This document shows positions 16,371 to 24,311 of a DNA stretch of 64,000 nucleotides, in pieces. The position numbers were made by a program, and so were the translations under genes. Origin of the DNA: Myxococcus eversor (GTDB taxonomy: Bacteria > Myxococcota > Myxococcia > Myxococcales > Myxococcaceae); the NCBI RefSeq assembly GCF_010894455.1, contig NZ_JAAIXY010000004.1, positions 372,001 to 436,000 on the forward strand, read 5' to 3'. The notes beneath the pieces are model-generated. The model saw only the letters and a program-made list of their open reading frames with translations. It had not been told where the DNA came from and did no database searches. Numbering within the stretch: the stretch's first letter is position 1; every line of letters begins with the position of its first letter.

Positions 16371-17867
16371 ATGACTTTCGACGAATTGCAGCTTCACGAC
16401 ACCCTCCTGCGCGCGGTCAAGGCGGAGGGGTACACCACTCCTACGCCCATCCAGATGAAGGCGATTCCACACGCCCTGGCTGGGAAGGACGTGCTCGGCG
16501 TGGCCCAGACGGGTACGGGGAAGACGGCGGCGTTCGCGCTGCCGATTCTCCAGCGACTGTCCGCCAAGGCGCCGTCCGGGGGCGCGCGTCCCGTGCGTTG
16601 CCTGGTGCTCACTCCCACGCGAGAGCTCGCGGGGCAGGTGAGCGAGAGCTTCGCGACGTACGGCAAGAACCTGCCGCTGCGCCACGCGGTGATTTTCGGC
16701 GGCGTGGGCCAGGGCGCGCAGGTGCAGGCACTCAAGAGCGGCGTGGATGTGCTGGTGGCGACGCCTGGCCGCCTGCTCGACTTGATGGACCAGGGCTACG
16801 TGTCGCTGCGCTCGCTCGAGGTGTTCGTGCTCGACGAGGCGGACCGTATGCTCGACATGGGCTTCATCCATGACGTGCGCAAGGTCATCAAGGCGCTGCC
16901 CTCGAAGCGGCAGACGCTCTTCTTCAGCGCGACGATGCCGCCGGAGATTGTGGACCTGTCGCGCAACATCCTCACGGACCCCATCCGCGTGGAGGTGACG
17001 CCGGTCTCCAGCACGGCGGAGACGGTTGCTCAGCAGGTGTACTTCGTGGAGCGCGAGCAGAAGCGCGGCTTGCTCACGCACCTCTTGAAGGACGGCAAGA
17101 TTGAGCGGGCGCTGGTCTTCACGCGCACCAAGCACGGCGCCAACCGGGTGGCCAAGCAACTCGAGGGCTCCGGAGTCACGGCCGCCGCGATTCACGGCAA
17201 CAAGAGCCAGAACGCGCGTGAGCGCGCGCTGGACGACTTCCGCAACGGCTCGCTCCGGGTGCTGGTGGCCACGGACATCGCGGCGCGCGGCATCGACATC
17301 GACGGGTTGAGCTTCGTCGTCAACTACGACCTGCCCAACGTGCCGGAGCAGTACGTGCACCGCATCGGCCGCACGGGCCGCGCGGGCGCGACGGGCACTG
17401 CGGTGTCCTTCTGCGACGGCGAGGAGCGCGCGTACCTGCGCGACATCGAGCGGACCATCCGCCGCAGCGTGCCGGTGGTGGAGGAGCATCCGTACCGCTC
17501 GGGCCTGGCGGCGCCGCGTCCTGGGGCCTCGGCCTCGGTGGACGAGCCTGTCGCGCGGAGCTCGAACGGCGGTGGGCAGTCGAGGGGCGGGCAGGGCGGT
17601 GGTGGTGGCGGCCGTGGCAACCAGCCCGGCAACTCGTCGCGTCGTCGCCGGGGTGGTGGCGGAGGCCAGGGACGTCCCGAGGGCGGCCGTTCAGCGCGGG
17701 GTGGTGGCGGCTCCGCCGGTTCGGGTCGTGGCGGTGGACAGCAGTCGCGCGGTGGCGGTTCTCCGTCGCGTGGAGGCAGCGCTCCGTCGCGGTCTTCGGG
17801 CCCGGCGCCGGCTCCCGTGAAGGCGGCCGAGCCGCCTCCGCGTCGTCAGACGTCGAAGTGGCTGTGA
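16371..17867 (+). CDS. DEAD-box ATP-dependent RNA helicase with Gly/Arg-rich tail
   Basis: A 498-residue protein. Residues 1-~375 form the two RecA-like lobes: Q motif (F...PTPIQ, ~3-28), motif I AQTGTGKT, Ia PTRELA, Ib [35 protein letters not shown] and [12 protein letters not shown]. These unwind short RNA duplexes using ATP. Residues ~400-498 are a low-complexity tail of GGGG, RGG and SRGG repeats, as in RhlE-type helicases, which bind RNA nonspecifically and may drive condensation or cold adaptation. The start follows AGGAATCC. It is monocistronic, with a terminator-like hairpin after it. Confidence 0.93.
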   Translation: MTFDELQLHDTLLRAVKAEGYTTPTPIQMKAIPHALAGKDVLGVAQTGTGKTAAFALPILQRLSAKAPSGGARPVRCLVLTPTRELAGQVSESFATYGKNLPLRHAVIFGGVGQGAQVQALKSGVDVLVATPGRLLDLMDQGYVSLRSLEVFVLDEADRMLDMGFIHDVRKVIKALPSKRQTLFFSATMPPEIVDLSRNILTDPIRVEVTPVSSTAETVAQQVYFVEREQKRGLLTHLLKDGKIERALVFTRTKHGANRVAKQLEGSGVTAAAIHGNKSQNARERALDDFRNGSLRVLVATDIAARGIDIDGLSFVVNYDLPNVPEQYVHRIGRTGRAGATGTAVSFCDGEERAYLRDIERTIRRSVPVVEEHPYRSGLAAPRPGASASVDEPVARSSNGGGQSRGGQGGGGGGRGNQPGNSSRRRRGGGGGQGRPEGGRSARGGGGSAGSGRGGGQQSRGGGSPSRGGSAPSRSSGPAPAPVKAAEPPPRRQTSKWL

Positions 17868-17883
17868 GCTGAATCCCTCTGAA

Positions 17884-17918
17884 GGCCCGTGATGCGCGCT
17901 CGACGCGCTCACGGGGCC
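17884..17918 (+). terminator. Terminator-like hairpin after the helicase gene
   Basis: GGCCCGTGA pairs with TCACGGGGCC (one bulge) around an inner GCGCG/CGCGC stem with a small loop, 17 bp after the stop. It is followed by about 165 bp (17919-18082) in which I see no gene. Confidence 0.5.
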
Positions 17919-18082
17919 TCGAGGGTGATTGTTGGCGGTGACGGGTGGGCCGTTGTGACAGGCCCGCCGTCATGGCCACGAGGTGAACGGACTCGATTCG
18001 TCCGACCTCGAAATCCCGCACATGTTCGAGCTGGCTCCCGCGTCGCGCGGCGTCACTCACGTGCGGTGCTCGGTGGCGGAGC

Positions 18083-18505
18083 TCATGACTCCTCGCGAGG
18101 GGCCATGGCGGCGATGGTGCCCTGGGCCACGGCGACCAGTGTCTCTCCCTTCTCGGTGACGACGAAGATGTCGCAGTGGCAGACGGCCTGTCTGCGCCCG
18201 GCGTGCACCGCGCGGGCCCTGGCGATGAGCATGGAGCCCTGCGCGGGGCGCACGTAGTTGATCTTGAACTCCGACGTGACGACGGGCGCCGCCATCGCCG
18301 AGCCTCCCGCGAAGGTGAGCGCGTTGTCGGCCATGTAGCTGAGCACGCCTCCGTGTACGAAGCCGTGTTGCTGGCCCAGCTCCGCGCGCAATGGCAGCTC
18401 CAGCACGGCCTCGCCCTTGGTCAGGTGCACCAACCGGGTCCCCATCAGCGTGCTGAACGCCTGCTGCTTGAGCACCTGCTGACCCATCTCCATCAGTGAC
18501 TCCAC
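18083..18505 (-). CDS. PaaI-like hotdog-fold thioesterase
   Basis: A 140-residue protein with the hotdog thioesterase signature. HGFVHGGVLSYMADNA (~47-62) is the central helix with the conserved Gly-Gly and the Asp likely acting in catalysis, preceded by a strand (GEAVLELPL) and followed by SEFKINYVRPAQG and a terminal CHCDIFVV strand. PaaI-family enzymes hydrolyse acyl- or phenylacetyl-CoA. The start is ATG 18505, or ATG 18493 (MEMG). It is divergent from the TetR gene across a 61-bp region holding the tandem operator, so it is probably the regulator's target. Confidence 0.85.
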   Translation of the reverse strand: MESLMEMGQQVLKQQAFSTLMGTRLVHLTKGEAVLELPLRAELGQQHGFVHGGVLSYMADNALTFAGGSAMAAPVVTSEFKINYVRPAQGSMLIARARAVHAGRRQAVCHCDIFVVTEKGETLVAVAQGTIAAMAPREES

Positions 18506-18523
18506 GGCGGCCTCCGGGCTGTA

Positions 18524-18551
18524 TAGAATATCGTTCTAGAATATTGTTCTA
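18524..18551. promoter_or_regulatory. Tandem inverted-repeat operator between thioesterase and TetR genes
   Basis: Two 15-bp copies, TAGAATATCGTTCTA (18524-18538) and TAGAATATTGTTCTA (18537-18551), each an AGAA/TTCT inverted repeat, overlap by 2 bp and differ at one base. They lie in the 61-bp divergent gap and are strikingly AT-rich for this genome, which fits TetR binding sites covering both promoters. Confidence 0.7.
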
Positions 18552-18566
18552 AAGTAGGGTGGAGGG

Positions 18567-19169
18567 ATGCGCAACCCGGGTCACCGGAGAGAAGAGGTCC
18601 TGAAGGCGGCGCTGGAGTGCTTCCTGGAGCGGGGCGTCGAAGGGACGACCCTGGCGGCCATCCGCGAGCGCTCGGGGGCCAGCACGGGGAGCATCTACCA
18701 CCTGTTCGAGAGCAAGGACGCGATTGCCGCGGCGCTCTACATGGACGTCCTGGGCGAGTATCAGGCAGGAGTGGTGGAGGTACTCAAGGCGCAGCCGGGA
18801 GCCCGTGACGGCGTCGAGGCGCTCGTTCGCCACCACCTGGAGTGGACGCTGGCAAGGCCGGATGCGACGCGCTTCCTGATGGGCGCGCGCGGTGTCGCGG
18901 CCGTTGTGGCGGCCGAGGCGAGCATCCGCGAGCAGAACAAGGGCTTCTTCCGGCAGCTGAAGGAGTGGTGGCAGGCGCACGTGCGGGACGGTGCGTTCGA
19001 GGAGATGCCCTTCGAGCTCTTCCTCGCCATCCTTCGTGGGCCCGCACAGGAAATGGTGCGCGACTGGCTCGCGGGACGAACGAAGACGGACTTGCGCGCG
19101 GCCATCCCGGTGCTCGCCCGCGCCGCGTGGCAGTCCGTGAAGAAGCAGTCCCCCCGCTCCAGGAAGTGA
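18567..19169 (+). CDS. TetR-family transcriptional regulator
   Basis: A 200-residue repressor. The N-terminal helix-turn-helix (~8-55) is visible as REEVLKAALECFLERGVEGTTLAAIRERSGASTGSIYHLFESKDAI, with the family-typical GxxxxTLxxIxxxxGxSxGxxYxxFxxK pattern. Residues 60-190 form the helical ligand-binding domain (VRHHLEWTLARPDATRFL resembles FadR/PaaR-type acyl-CoA-responsive regulators). The ribosome site GGAGGG lies just before ATG 18567. It is divergent from the thioesterase over a tandem operator, implying acyl-CoA-responsive autoregulation; the ligand is inferred. Confidence 0.9.
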   Translation: MRNPGHRREEVLKAALECFLERGVEGTTLAAIRERSGASTGSIYHLFESKDAIAAALYMDVLGEYQAGVVEVLKAQPGARDGVEALVRHHLEWTLARPDATRFLMGARGVAAVVAAEASIREQNKGFFRQLKEWWQAHVRDGAFEEMPFELFLAILRGPAQEMVRDWLAGRTKTDLRAAIPVLARAAWQSVKKQSPRSRK

Positions 19170-19244
19170 GCGGAGGCTGACTGACTTGGGCGACTCGTCG
19201 CGAGCCCTTGCCCCGGTCCGTCACGGGTTCAAGTGGTCGACTCG

Positions 19245-20765
19245 TCAGATCGATGGCCGCCGCGGTGCCAGGTCGCGGAGCGCGCGCCTGTCGAGCTTGC
19301 CGTTCTGGGTCCTCGGCAGCTCCGACAACACCCGGAGCTCGTCGATGATCATGTACCGGGGCAGCCGCTCGGCGCAGTGCTGCTTGAGCTGGAGCAGGGT
19401 GGGCCTCGGGCCGTCGGCGGCCACGACGAAGGCCACCAGCCGCGCCTCCAGTCCGGTATCGGCGGCGACGACCCCCACCTCTCGGACGCCCCGATGGGAC
19501 AGCAGCGCCGTCTCGATTTCGCCCGGCTCGATGCGTCGCCCCCGCACCTTCAGCATGTTGTCGCGGCGACCGAGGTACTCAAAGCCTCCGTCCGGAAGCT
19601 GGCGGCAGAGGTCTCCCGTCGCGTAGGGCCGCGCTCCCTGAGGAGGCTGTCCCCAGTAGCCCAGCATCACCGTGGGCCCTTCCACCATCAGCTCTCCCAC
19701 CTCCCCGCCGCCAGGCGGCGTCGCTTCGTCCTCCGCCGAGCGGGCCAGCCAGACCCGGTCACCACAGCTCGCATGGCCGATGGGAACAGGCTCGGTGCGC
19801 TCGGGGGAGAGGGTGCCCACTTCATGGGCGGTGCAGACGTTCGTCTCCGTGGGGCCATACAGGTTGAAGAACCGCACGGCGCTCAGGCGCTCTCGCAAGG
19901 GGCGCAGATGGCGGACCGGGAAGGGCTCCCCCGCGAACAGCACGGCCCGGAAGGGCAGGTCCTCATGGGCGAGCAGCCCTCCCTCCAACATCATCAGGAT
20001 GAGCGCCGAGGGCACCGAGTACCAGATGGTGAACCGCTCGCGCAGCACCAGCTCCACCAGCTTCTTCGGTGCGAAGGCCAGCGCCTCCGGGATGAGGGTG
20101 ACCGAGGCGCCCCCGAGGAACGCCGCATAGAGGTCCAGCACAGAGAGGTCGAAGAAGAACGGCGCGTGGTTGCTGAAGCGGTCGTCCGGCGTGGTGCCCA
20201 GCAGCGCGTGGCTCCACTCGATGAAGGCCAGGGCGTTGCGCTGGCTGATGCACACGCCCTTGGGCGTGCCGGTGGAGCCGGAGGTGTAGAGGATGTAGGC
20301 CAGCGCGTGAGCGTCCAGACCGTGTCCGGGCAGGGGCGCCGGGGAAACTTCGGCCAGGCTCGCCCAGCCGAGCGCCGGGCCCGTGTCATCCACGAGCAGG
20401 AAGCGCAGGCGGTCCATGCCTCCGTTGCGAAGCTCGGTCGCGCGCGCCGCGCTGGTCACCACCACGTCGATGCGGCAGTCGTCGAGGATGAGCCGCGTCC
20501 GCGCGGCCGGGTTCAGCGGATCCAACGGGACGTAGGCGGCGCCCAGCCGCGCGATGCCCTGCATCGCGGCCACCGCGCGCGCGGACTTCTCCGTCCACAG
20601 TCCCACCCGGTCCCCTCGACGGACGCCCAGCCCCAGGAGGGCCCGGGCCACCTGGTTGGCGAGCGCGTCGAGCTGCCCATAGGTCAAGGTCTCATCGGGC
20701 CCCCTGACGGCGATGGCCTCGGGAGTCCGCGCCGCGGAGCGCATGACAATCTCGTCGAGCGTCAT
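19245..20765 (-). CDS. Stand-alone L-prolyl adenylation enzyme (prolyl-carrier protein ligase)
   Basis: A 506-residue free-standing NRPS A domain with no carrier or condensation domain. Core motifs are LTYGQL (A2 region), YILYTSGSTGTPKG (A3), FFFDLSVLD (A4), FNLYGPTE (A5), GELMVEG (A6), YATGDL (A7), RRDNMLKVRGRRIEPGEIE (A8) and NGKLDRR (A10). Reading the ten specificity positions gives D-L-L-Y-L-A-L-V-C-K, which equals, as I remember it, the code of PltF/RedM-type proline enzymes of pyrrole pathways. It would load L-Pro onto a carrier protein for oxidation by the dehydrogenase next door. The ATG overlaps the upstream dehydrogenase stop by 4 bp (20762-20765). In the DKxanthene pathway an enzyme of this type supplies the pyrrole starter. 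Confidence 0.88.
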   Translation of the reverse strand: MTLDEIVMRSAARTPEAIAVRGPDETLTYGQLDALANQVARALLGLGVRRGDRVGLWTEKSARAVAAMQGIARLGAAYVPLDPLNPAARTRLILDDCRIDVVVTSAARATELRNGGMDRLRFLLVDDTGPALGWASLAEVSPAPLPGHGLDAHALAYILYTSGSTGTPKGVCISQRNALAFIEWSHALLGTTPDDRFSNHAPFFFDLSVLDLYAAFLGGASVTLIPEALAFAPKKLVELVLRERFTIWYSVPSALILMMLEGGLLAHEDLPFRAVLFAGEPFPVRHLRPLRERLSAVRFFNLYGPTETNVCTAHEVGTLSPERTEPVPIGHASCGDRVWLARSAEDEATPPGGGEVGELMVEGPTVMLGYWGQPPQGARPYATGDLCRQLPDGGFEYLGRRDNMLKVRGRRIEPGEIETALLSHRGVREVGVVAADTGLEARLVAFVVAADGPRPTLLQLKQHCAERLPRYMIIDELRVLSELPRTQNGKLDRRALRDLAPRRPSI

Positions 20766-21901
20766 AGTCCCAACTGGCTGGCGATGATGTCGCGCTGCAT
20801 CTCCGAGGTGCCGGAGAAGAGGGTGCTGGGAATGGCATCGCGCAGCACCCGCTCGATGCCCGACTCGGCGACGTAGCCCATTCCCCCGTGGATCTGGATG
20901 GCGTCCAGGCCGCATTGGACGACGGCCTCGCTGATGGCCAGCTTGGCGAGGGAGACCTCCATCGTCGCCTCCTGACCGCGGTCCATCAGCCAGCAGGCCC
21001 GGTACAGCAACAACCGCGCGGATTCGAGCCGCTGCTTCATGTCCGCCATCCGGTGGGAGATGGCCTGGTTCTTTCCAATCGCCCGCTTGAACTGCTTGCG
21101 CTGCCGGGCGAAGTCCACCGTCTGTTCGAGCACCCGCTCCATCAACCCCACATAGGCGCCGAACAGGCAGGCCCGCTCCCACTGCATGGAGCGCTTGAAG
21201 AGGGGCGCGCCCTGGCCCTCGGCCCCGAGCCGCGCGGCGGCGGGCACGACACAACCCTCCAGGTAGATGGGGGCGATGGGGGAGGTGGACAGGCCCATCT
21301 TCTGGAAGGGCCGTCCCACCGTCAGTCCCGGCGTACCTTTCTCGATGAGGAAGGCGCTCAGGCCCATGTAGCCGTGCGCGGCATCCGTGACGGCGTACAC
21401 CAGGAAGACGTCGGCGACGGGCCCATTGGTGACGTAGCTCTTGCTCCCGTCGAGCACGTAGCCGTCGCCGTCGCGCACCGCCCGCGTCTTGAGCGCGAAG
21501 ACGTCGGAGCCCGCCTCCGGTTCGGAGATGGCGTTGGCGCCGACCCACTCTCCCGAGCACAGCCGGGGAAGGTAGCGGCGCTTCTGCGCGTCGTCGCCAC
21601 TCTCCAACAGGGGAAGCACGCATGCGAACAGGTGGGCCCCCACGGAGAAGACGAGCCCCGTGTCCGTGCACCCCCGTCCCAGCGCCTCCATCACTCGCGC
21701 CGTCGTCAACGTGTCCAGCCCGAGCCCTCCGTGGTGCTCGGGCACGGGCAGGCCCAGGAAGCCGAACTCACCGCATTGCCGCCACAGTCCACGCGGGAAG
21801 CCCTCCTCGTGGGCCGGCGCCTCCGGGTTCAGCGCCGATCTCGCGAAGGCCAGCGCGCGCTCGTACAGCTCCACCTGCTCGCTCGTCCAACTGAAGTCCA
21901 T
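20762..21901 (-). CDS. Acyl-CoA dehydrogenase-type prolyl-S-carrier oxidase (pyrrole formation)
   Basis: A 379-residue flavoprotein started at ATG 21901, preceded by AGGA; the open frame upstream of it is unlike the family. Acyl-CoA dehydrogenase signatures are NAISEPEAGSD, KSYVTNGPVAD and IQIHGGMGYVAES. The Glu position used by medium-chain enzymes is Ser here (FSGTSE, Ser363). A Glu is instead present at QWERA (Glu242), where isovaleryl-CoA- and PltE/RedW-type dehydrogenases keep their base. Together with the overlapping prolyl adenylation gene this indicates four-electron oxidation of prolyl-S-carrier to pyrrole-2-carboxyl-S-carrier. The two genes form a minus-strand operon divergent from the PKS genes. 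Confidence 0.86.
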   Translation of the reverse strand: MDFSWTSEQVELYERALAFARSALNPEAPAHEEGFPRGLWRQCGEFGFLGLPVPEHHGGLGLDTLTTARVMEALGRGCTDTGLVFSVGAHLFACVLPLLESGDDAQKRRYLPRLCSGEWVGANAISEPEAGSDVFALKTRAVRDGDGYVLDGSKSYVTNGPVADVFLVYAVTDAAHGYMGLSAFLIEKGTPGLTVGRPFQKMGLSTSPIAPIYLEGCVVPAAARLGAEGQGAPLFKRSMQWERACLFGAYVGLMERVLEQTVDFARQRKQFKRAIGKNQAISHRMADMKQRLESARLLLYRACWLMDRGQEATMEVSLAKLAISEAVVQCGLDAIQIHGGMGYVAESGIERVLRDAIPSTLFSGTSEMQRDIIASQLGL

Positions 21902-22040
21902 GCGGTCCTGACCCGTCGGTGGTGATTGGCTGGCAGCGCCGTGAGACTCATGGGGCGTCTGAAGACTCTCTTCCTCATTTGTGCAAGTCGTCAAGAATCT
22001 CCTGGGTTGGGTTGTTGTGACTGTGTATGTGAATGGGCGC

Positions 22041-22054
22041 ACGACAATTGTCGT
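22041..22054. promoter_or_regulatory. 14-bp perfect palindrome in the divergent promoter region of the pigment cluster
   Basis: ACGACAATTGTCGT is a perfect palindrome inside the 211-bp gap (21902-22112) between the dehydrogenase and the first PKS gene. The surrounding stretch is unusually AT-rich for the genome. It is well placed to control both divergent operons. A TTGACC (22074-22079) lies downstream, but its partner -10 would leave almost no leader. Confidence 0.4.
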
Positions 22055-22112
22055 TGTGGATCATTTCGAGTGATTGACCTGTCGTTTGGGATTGCATTAA
22101 GAGTCCGACGCG

Positions 22113-24311
22113 ATGCGGTGCGAGGCAATAGCCGTGGTGGGAATGGGGCTCCGCTTTCCTGGGGCCGAGTGTCCTCGAACACTGTGGAGGAATTTGTGCA
22201 AGGGATTGGACGCGACTGGCGACATCCCGGCGTCCCGCTGGGAGATGGGATTGCTGCATGAGCCCGCCCCGGACCGCCCGGGACGGATCCGTAACCGGCG
22301 CGCCGGCTTGCTGGACGACGTGGCCTCGGTGGACCCCCAGGCCTTCCGCCTCTCCAGGCGGGAGCTCCGGCAGATGGACCCCCAGCACCGCGTGTTGTTC
22401 GAGTGCGCGTGGCGCGCGCTGGAGGATGCGGGCATTCCCTTCGACACCCTTCGTGGCAGCAACACGGGCGTCTTCGTGGGAATCAACTTCAGTGACTTCC
22501 AGCGCATGCTCGCGCGGGACTGGGCGGCCCTGGATGGGTACTCGCTGCTGGGCACGACGCCGTCCTTCGCGGCCAACCGCATCTCCCACGCGTTCGACCT
22601 TCGCGGCCCCAGCACCTGTTCCAGCGTGGGGTGCGCCTCGTCCACGACGGCCCTGCACGAGGCCTGTCGGAGTCTGATGCTGGGCGAGGTGGATTGCGCG
22701 ATCGCCGGTGGGGTGGAACTGATGCTCTCTCCGGACAGCAGCATCATGCTGTCCCAGGCGGGCGTGCTGTCGGCGCGCGGGCAGTGCCGGACCCTGGATG
22801 CGGGGGCGGACGGCTACATCCGAGGCGAGGGCGCAGGGCTGGTCGTGCTCAAGCCGCTGTCCCGGGTGGACGCGAGTGATCGCGTGTACGCGGTGATTCG
22901 AGGCAGCGCCGTCAACCACAACGGCCGGAACGAGTGGATCATGGCGTCCAGCGTCGAGGCGCAGACGGAGGTCATTCGCCAGGCCTGTTCGCGGGGCGGC
23001 GTGGAGGCCGAAAGCCTCGACTACGTGGAGCTGCACGGCTCGGCCTTCCTCAAGGGGGATGCGGCCGAGGCCATCGCGATAGGCGCGGTGCTTGGCGGTG
23101 CGCGCACGGCCCCGTGCCGGCTGGGCGCGGTCAGCAACAACCTGGGCTACCTGGGGGCGGCGGCGGGCATCGCGCAGTTCATCAAGGTGTGTCTGTCGCT
23201 GCACCACCGCACGCTGCCGCCGACAATTCATGTGGATTCCCCCAATCCTCACATCGCGTTCGGGGAACTGGGGCTGCGAATCCAGTCGGAGTTGGAGGCC
23301 TGGCCCGACCGGGGAACAGGTGCGCCTCCGCGCGCGGGCGTCGTGTCTACCTCCCTGGGTGGGTCCAATGCCTTTGTTATTTTGGAGGCTTCTCCAGAAT
23401 TCCCTCTTACGGAAGGGATTGCAGCGCCTTCGTCGGGCCACCTCCTGGTGCTCTCGGCGCTGACCCCGGAGGCACTTCGCCAGCAGTCCCACCAGGTCCT
23501 GGATTTCCTTGCTGAGACCACCGACCCTGCCGGGCGGCTGGAAGATGTCTGCTTTACCGCGATGTTCAAACGACAGCACCACCGTCACCGCGTCGCGGTG
23601 ATCGCCGGGGGGCGGGAAGGGTTGATGCGAATGCTGAAGGCATTCATCGATTCTCCAGAACAGACCCTCTGGGTGGAGGAGGGTCAGCCAACTCAAAGAG
23701 TTGAGGCGGCACGGACCTATCTCGAAAGTGGTAGGGTTTGGCGCGAGGCCCTTCCAGGGCGCGAAGGGAGATGTGTGAGTCTTCCCGTCTATCCCTTTCA
23801 GAGACAGCGCTTGTGGCCGGAGTGGCTTTCGCCCGAGGTGGTGTCTCGTGCCCCATCGCTTTCGCGGCCGGCTGCAGCCGAGGCGCCTGCTCCCCACGGG
23901 ACGGCAGGGAAGGATTTCCGGGAGGGCGCCTCTGAAGCGCGCGAGGCCCGGCTGCTCGAGTTCCTCCAGGAGCAGGTCGCGGCGGTGCTGGAGGTGGAGC
24001 CCGCGGGGCTGGACGCGCGGGGCCGGACCCTGTTTGAGCTGGGGCTGAATTCCGTGGCCCTGGTGATGCTCAAGGGGCGCATCGCCCAGGAGCTGGGCGT
24101 CGCTCTCCCGACGACCCTCCTCTTCGAGCATCCGCGACTGGAGTCACTGGCCGCGCGGCTGCGCGGGCTCCTGGACTCTCAAGCGGGTGCACCCCCGGAA
24201 GCTGGCGAGGACGCGGCGTTGGTGGAGCGGATCTCCGGGTTGTCCGAGGCGCAGGCCCGCGAGCTGATCGCCCGGAAGCTCGCGGAGCTGAGCCTCGAGG
24301 AGGTGGGGTGA
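22113..24311 (+). CDS. PKS protein KS(atypical)-[no AT]-ACP, putative starter-handling module
   Basis: A 732-residue protein. An in-frame TAA at 22098-22100 makes ATG 22113 the only ATG start. Residues 1-~430 are a ketosynthase with altered catalytic sites: the nucleophile is kept (Cys174 in VGCASS), His308 is kept (ELHGS for EAHGT), but the second His and its Lys are lost (SNNLGY; Tyr346 for the NIGH His). Residues ~430-560 carry only KS-AT linker remnants (SALTPEALRQ...; LPVYPFQRQRLW at ~557) with no acyltransferase between. A carrier domain follows (~610-690; LGLNSVALV, Ser ~647), then a C-terminal helix (LSEAQARELIARKL). It may accept the pyrrolyl unit and pass it on rather than extend it. 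Its carrier is the best candidate to be loaded by the prolyl A enzyme. It overlaps the next gene by 1 bp. Confidence 0.82.
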   Translation: MRCEAIAVVGMGLRFPGAECPRTLWRNLCKGLDATGDIPASRWEMGLLHEPAPDRPGRIRNRRAGLLDDVASVDPQAFRLSRRELRQMDPQHRVLFECAWRALEDAGIPFDTLRGSNTGVFVGINFSDFQRMLARDWAALDGYSLLGTTPSFAANRISHAFDLRGPSTCSSVGCASSTTALHEACRSLMLGEVDCAIAGGVELMLSPDSSIMLSQAGVLSARGQCRTLDAGADGYIRGEGAGLVVLKPLSRVDASDRVYAVIRGSAVNHNGRNEWIMASSVEAQTEVIRQACSRGGVEAESLDYVELHGSAFLKGDAAEAIAIGAVLGGARTAPCRLGAVSNNLGYLGAAAGIAQFIKVCLSLHHRTLPPTIHVDSPNPHIAFGELGLRIQSELEAWPDRGTGAPPRAGVVSTSLGGSNAFVILEASPEFPLTEGIAAPSSGHLLVLSALTPEALRQQSHQVLDFLAETTDPAGRLEDVCFTAMFKRQHHRHRVAVIAGGREGLMRMLKAFIDSPEQTLWVEEGQPTQRVEAARTYLESGRVWREALPGREGRCVSLPVYPFQRQRLWPEWLSPEVVSRAPSLSRPAAAEAPAPHGTAGKDFREGASEAREARLLEFLQEQVAAVLEVEPAGLDARGRTLFELGLNSVALVMLKGRIAQELGVALPTTLLFEHPRLESLAARLRGLLDSQAGAPPEAGEDAALVERISGLSEAQARELIARKLAELSLEEVG

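Noticed and set aside
22074..22102. TTGACC-17-TTAAGA as a sigma-70 promoter of the PKS operon
   Set aside because: The -10 match is poor and transcription would begin about 4 nt before the ATG; kept only as a remark.
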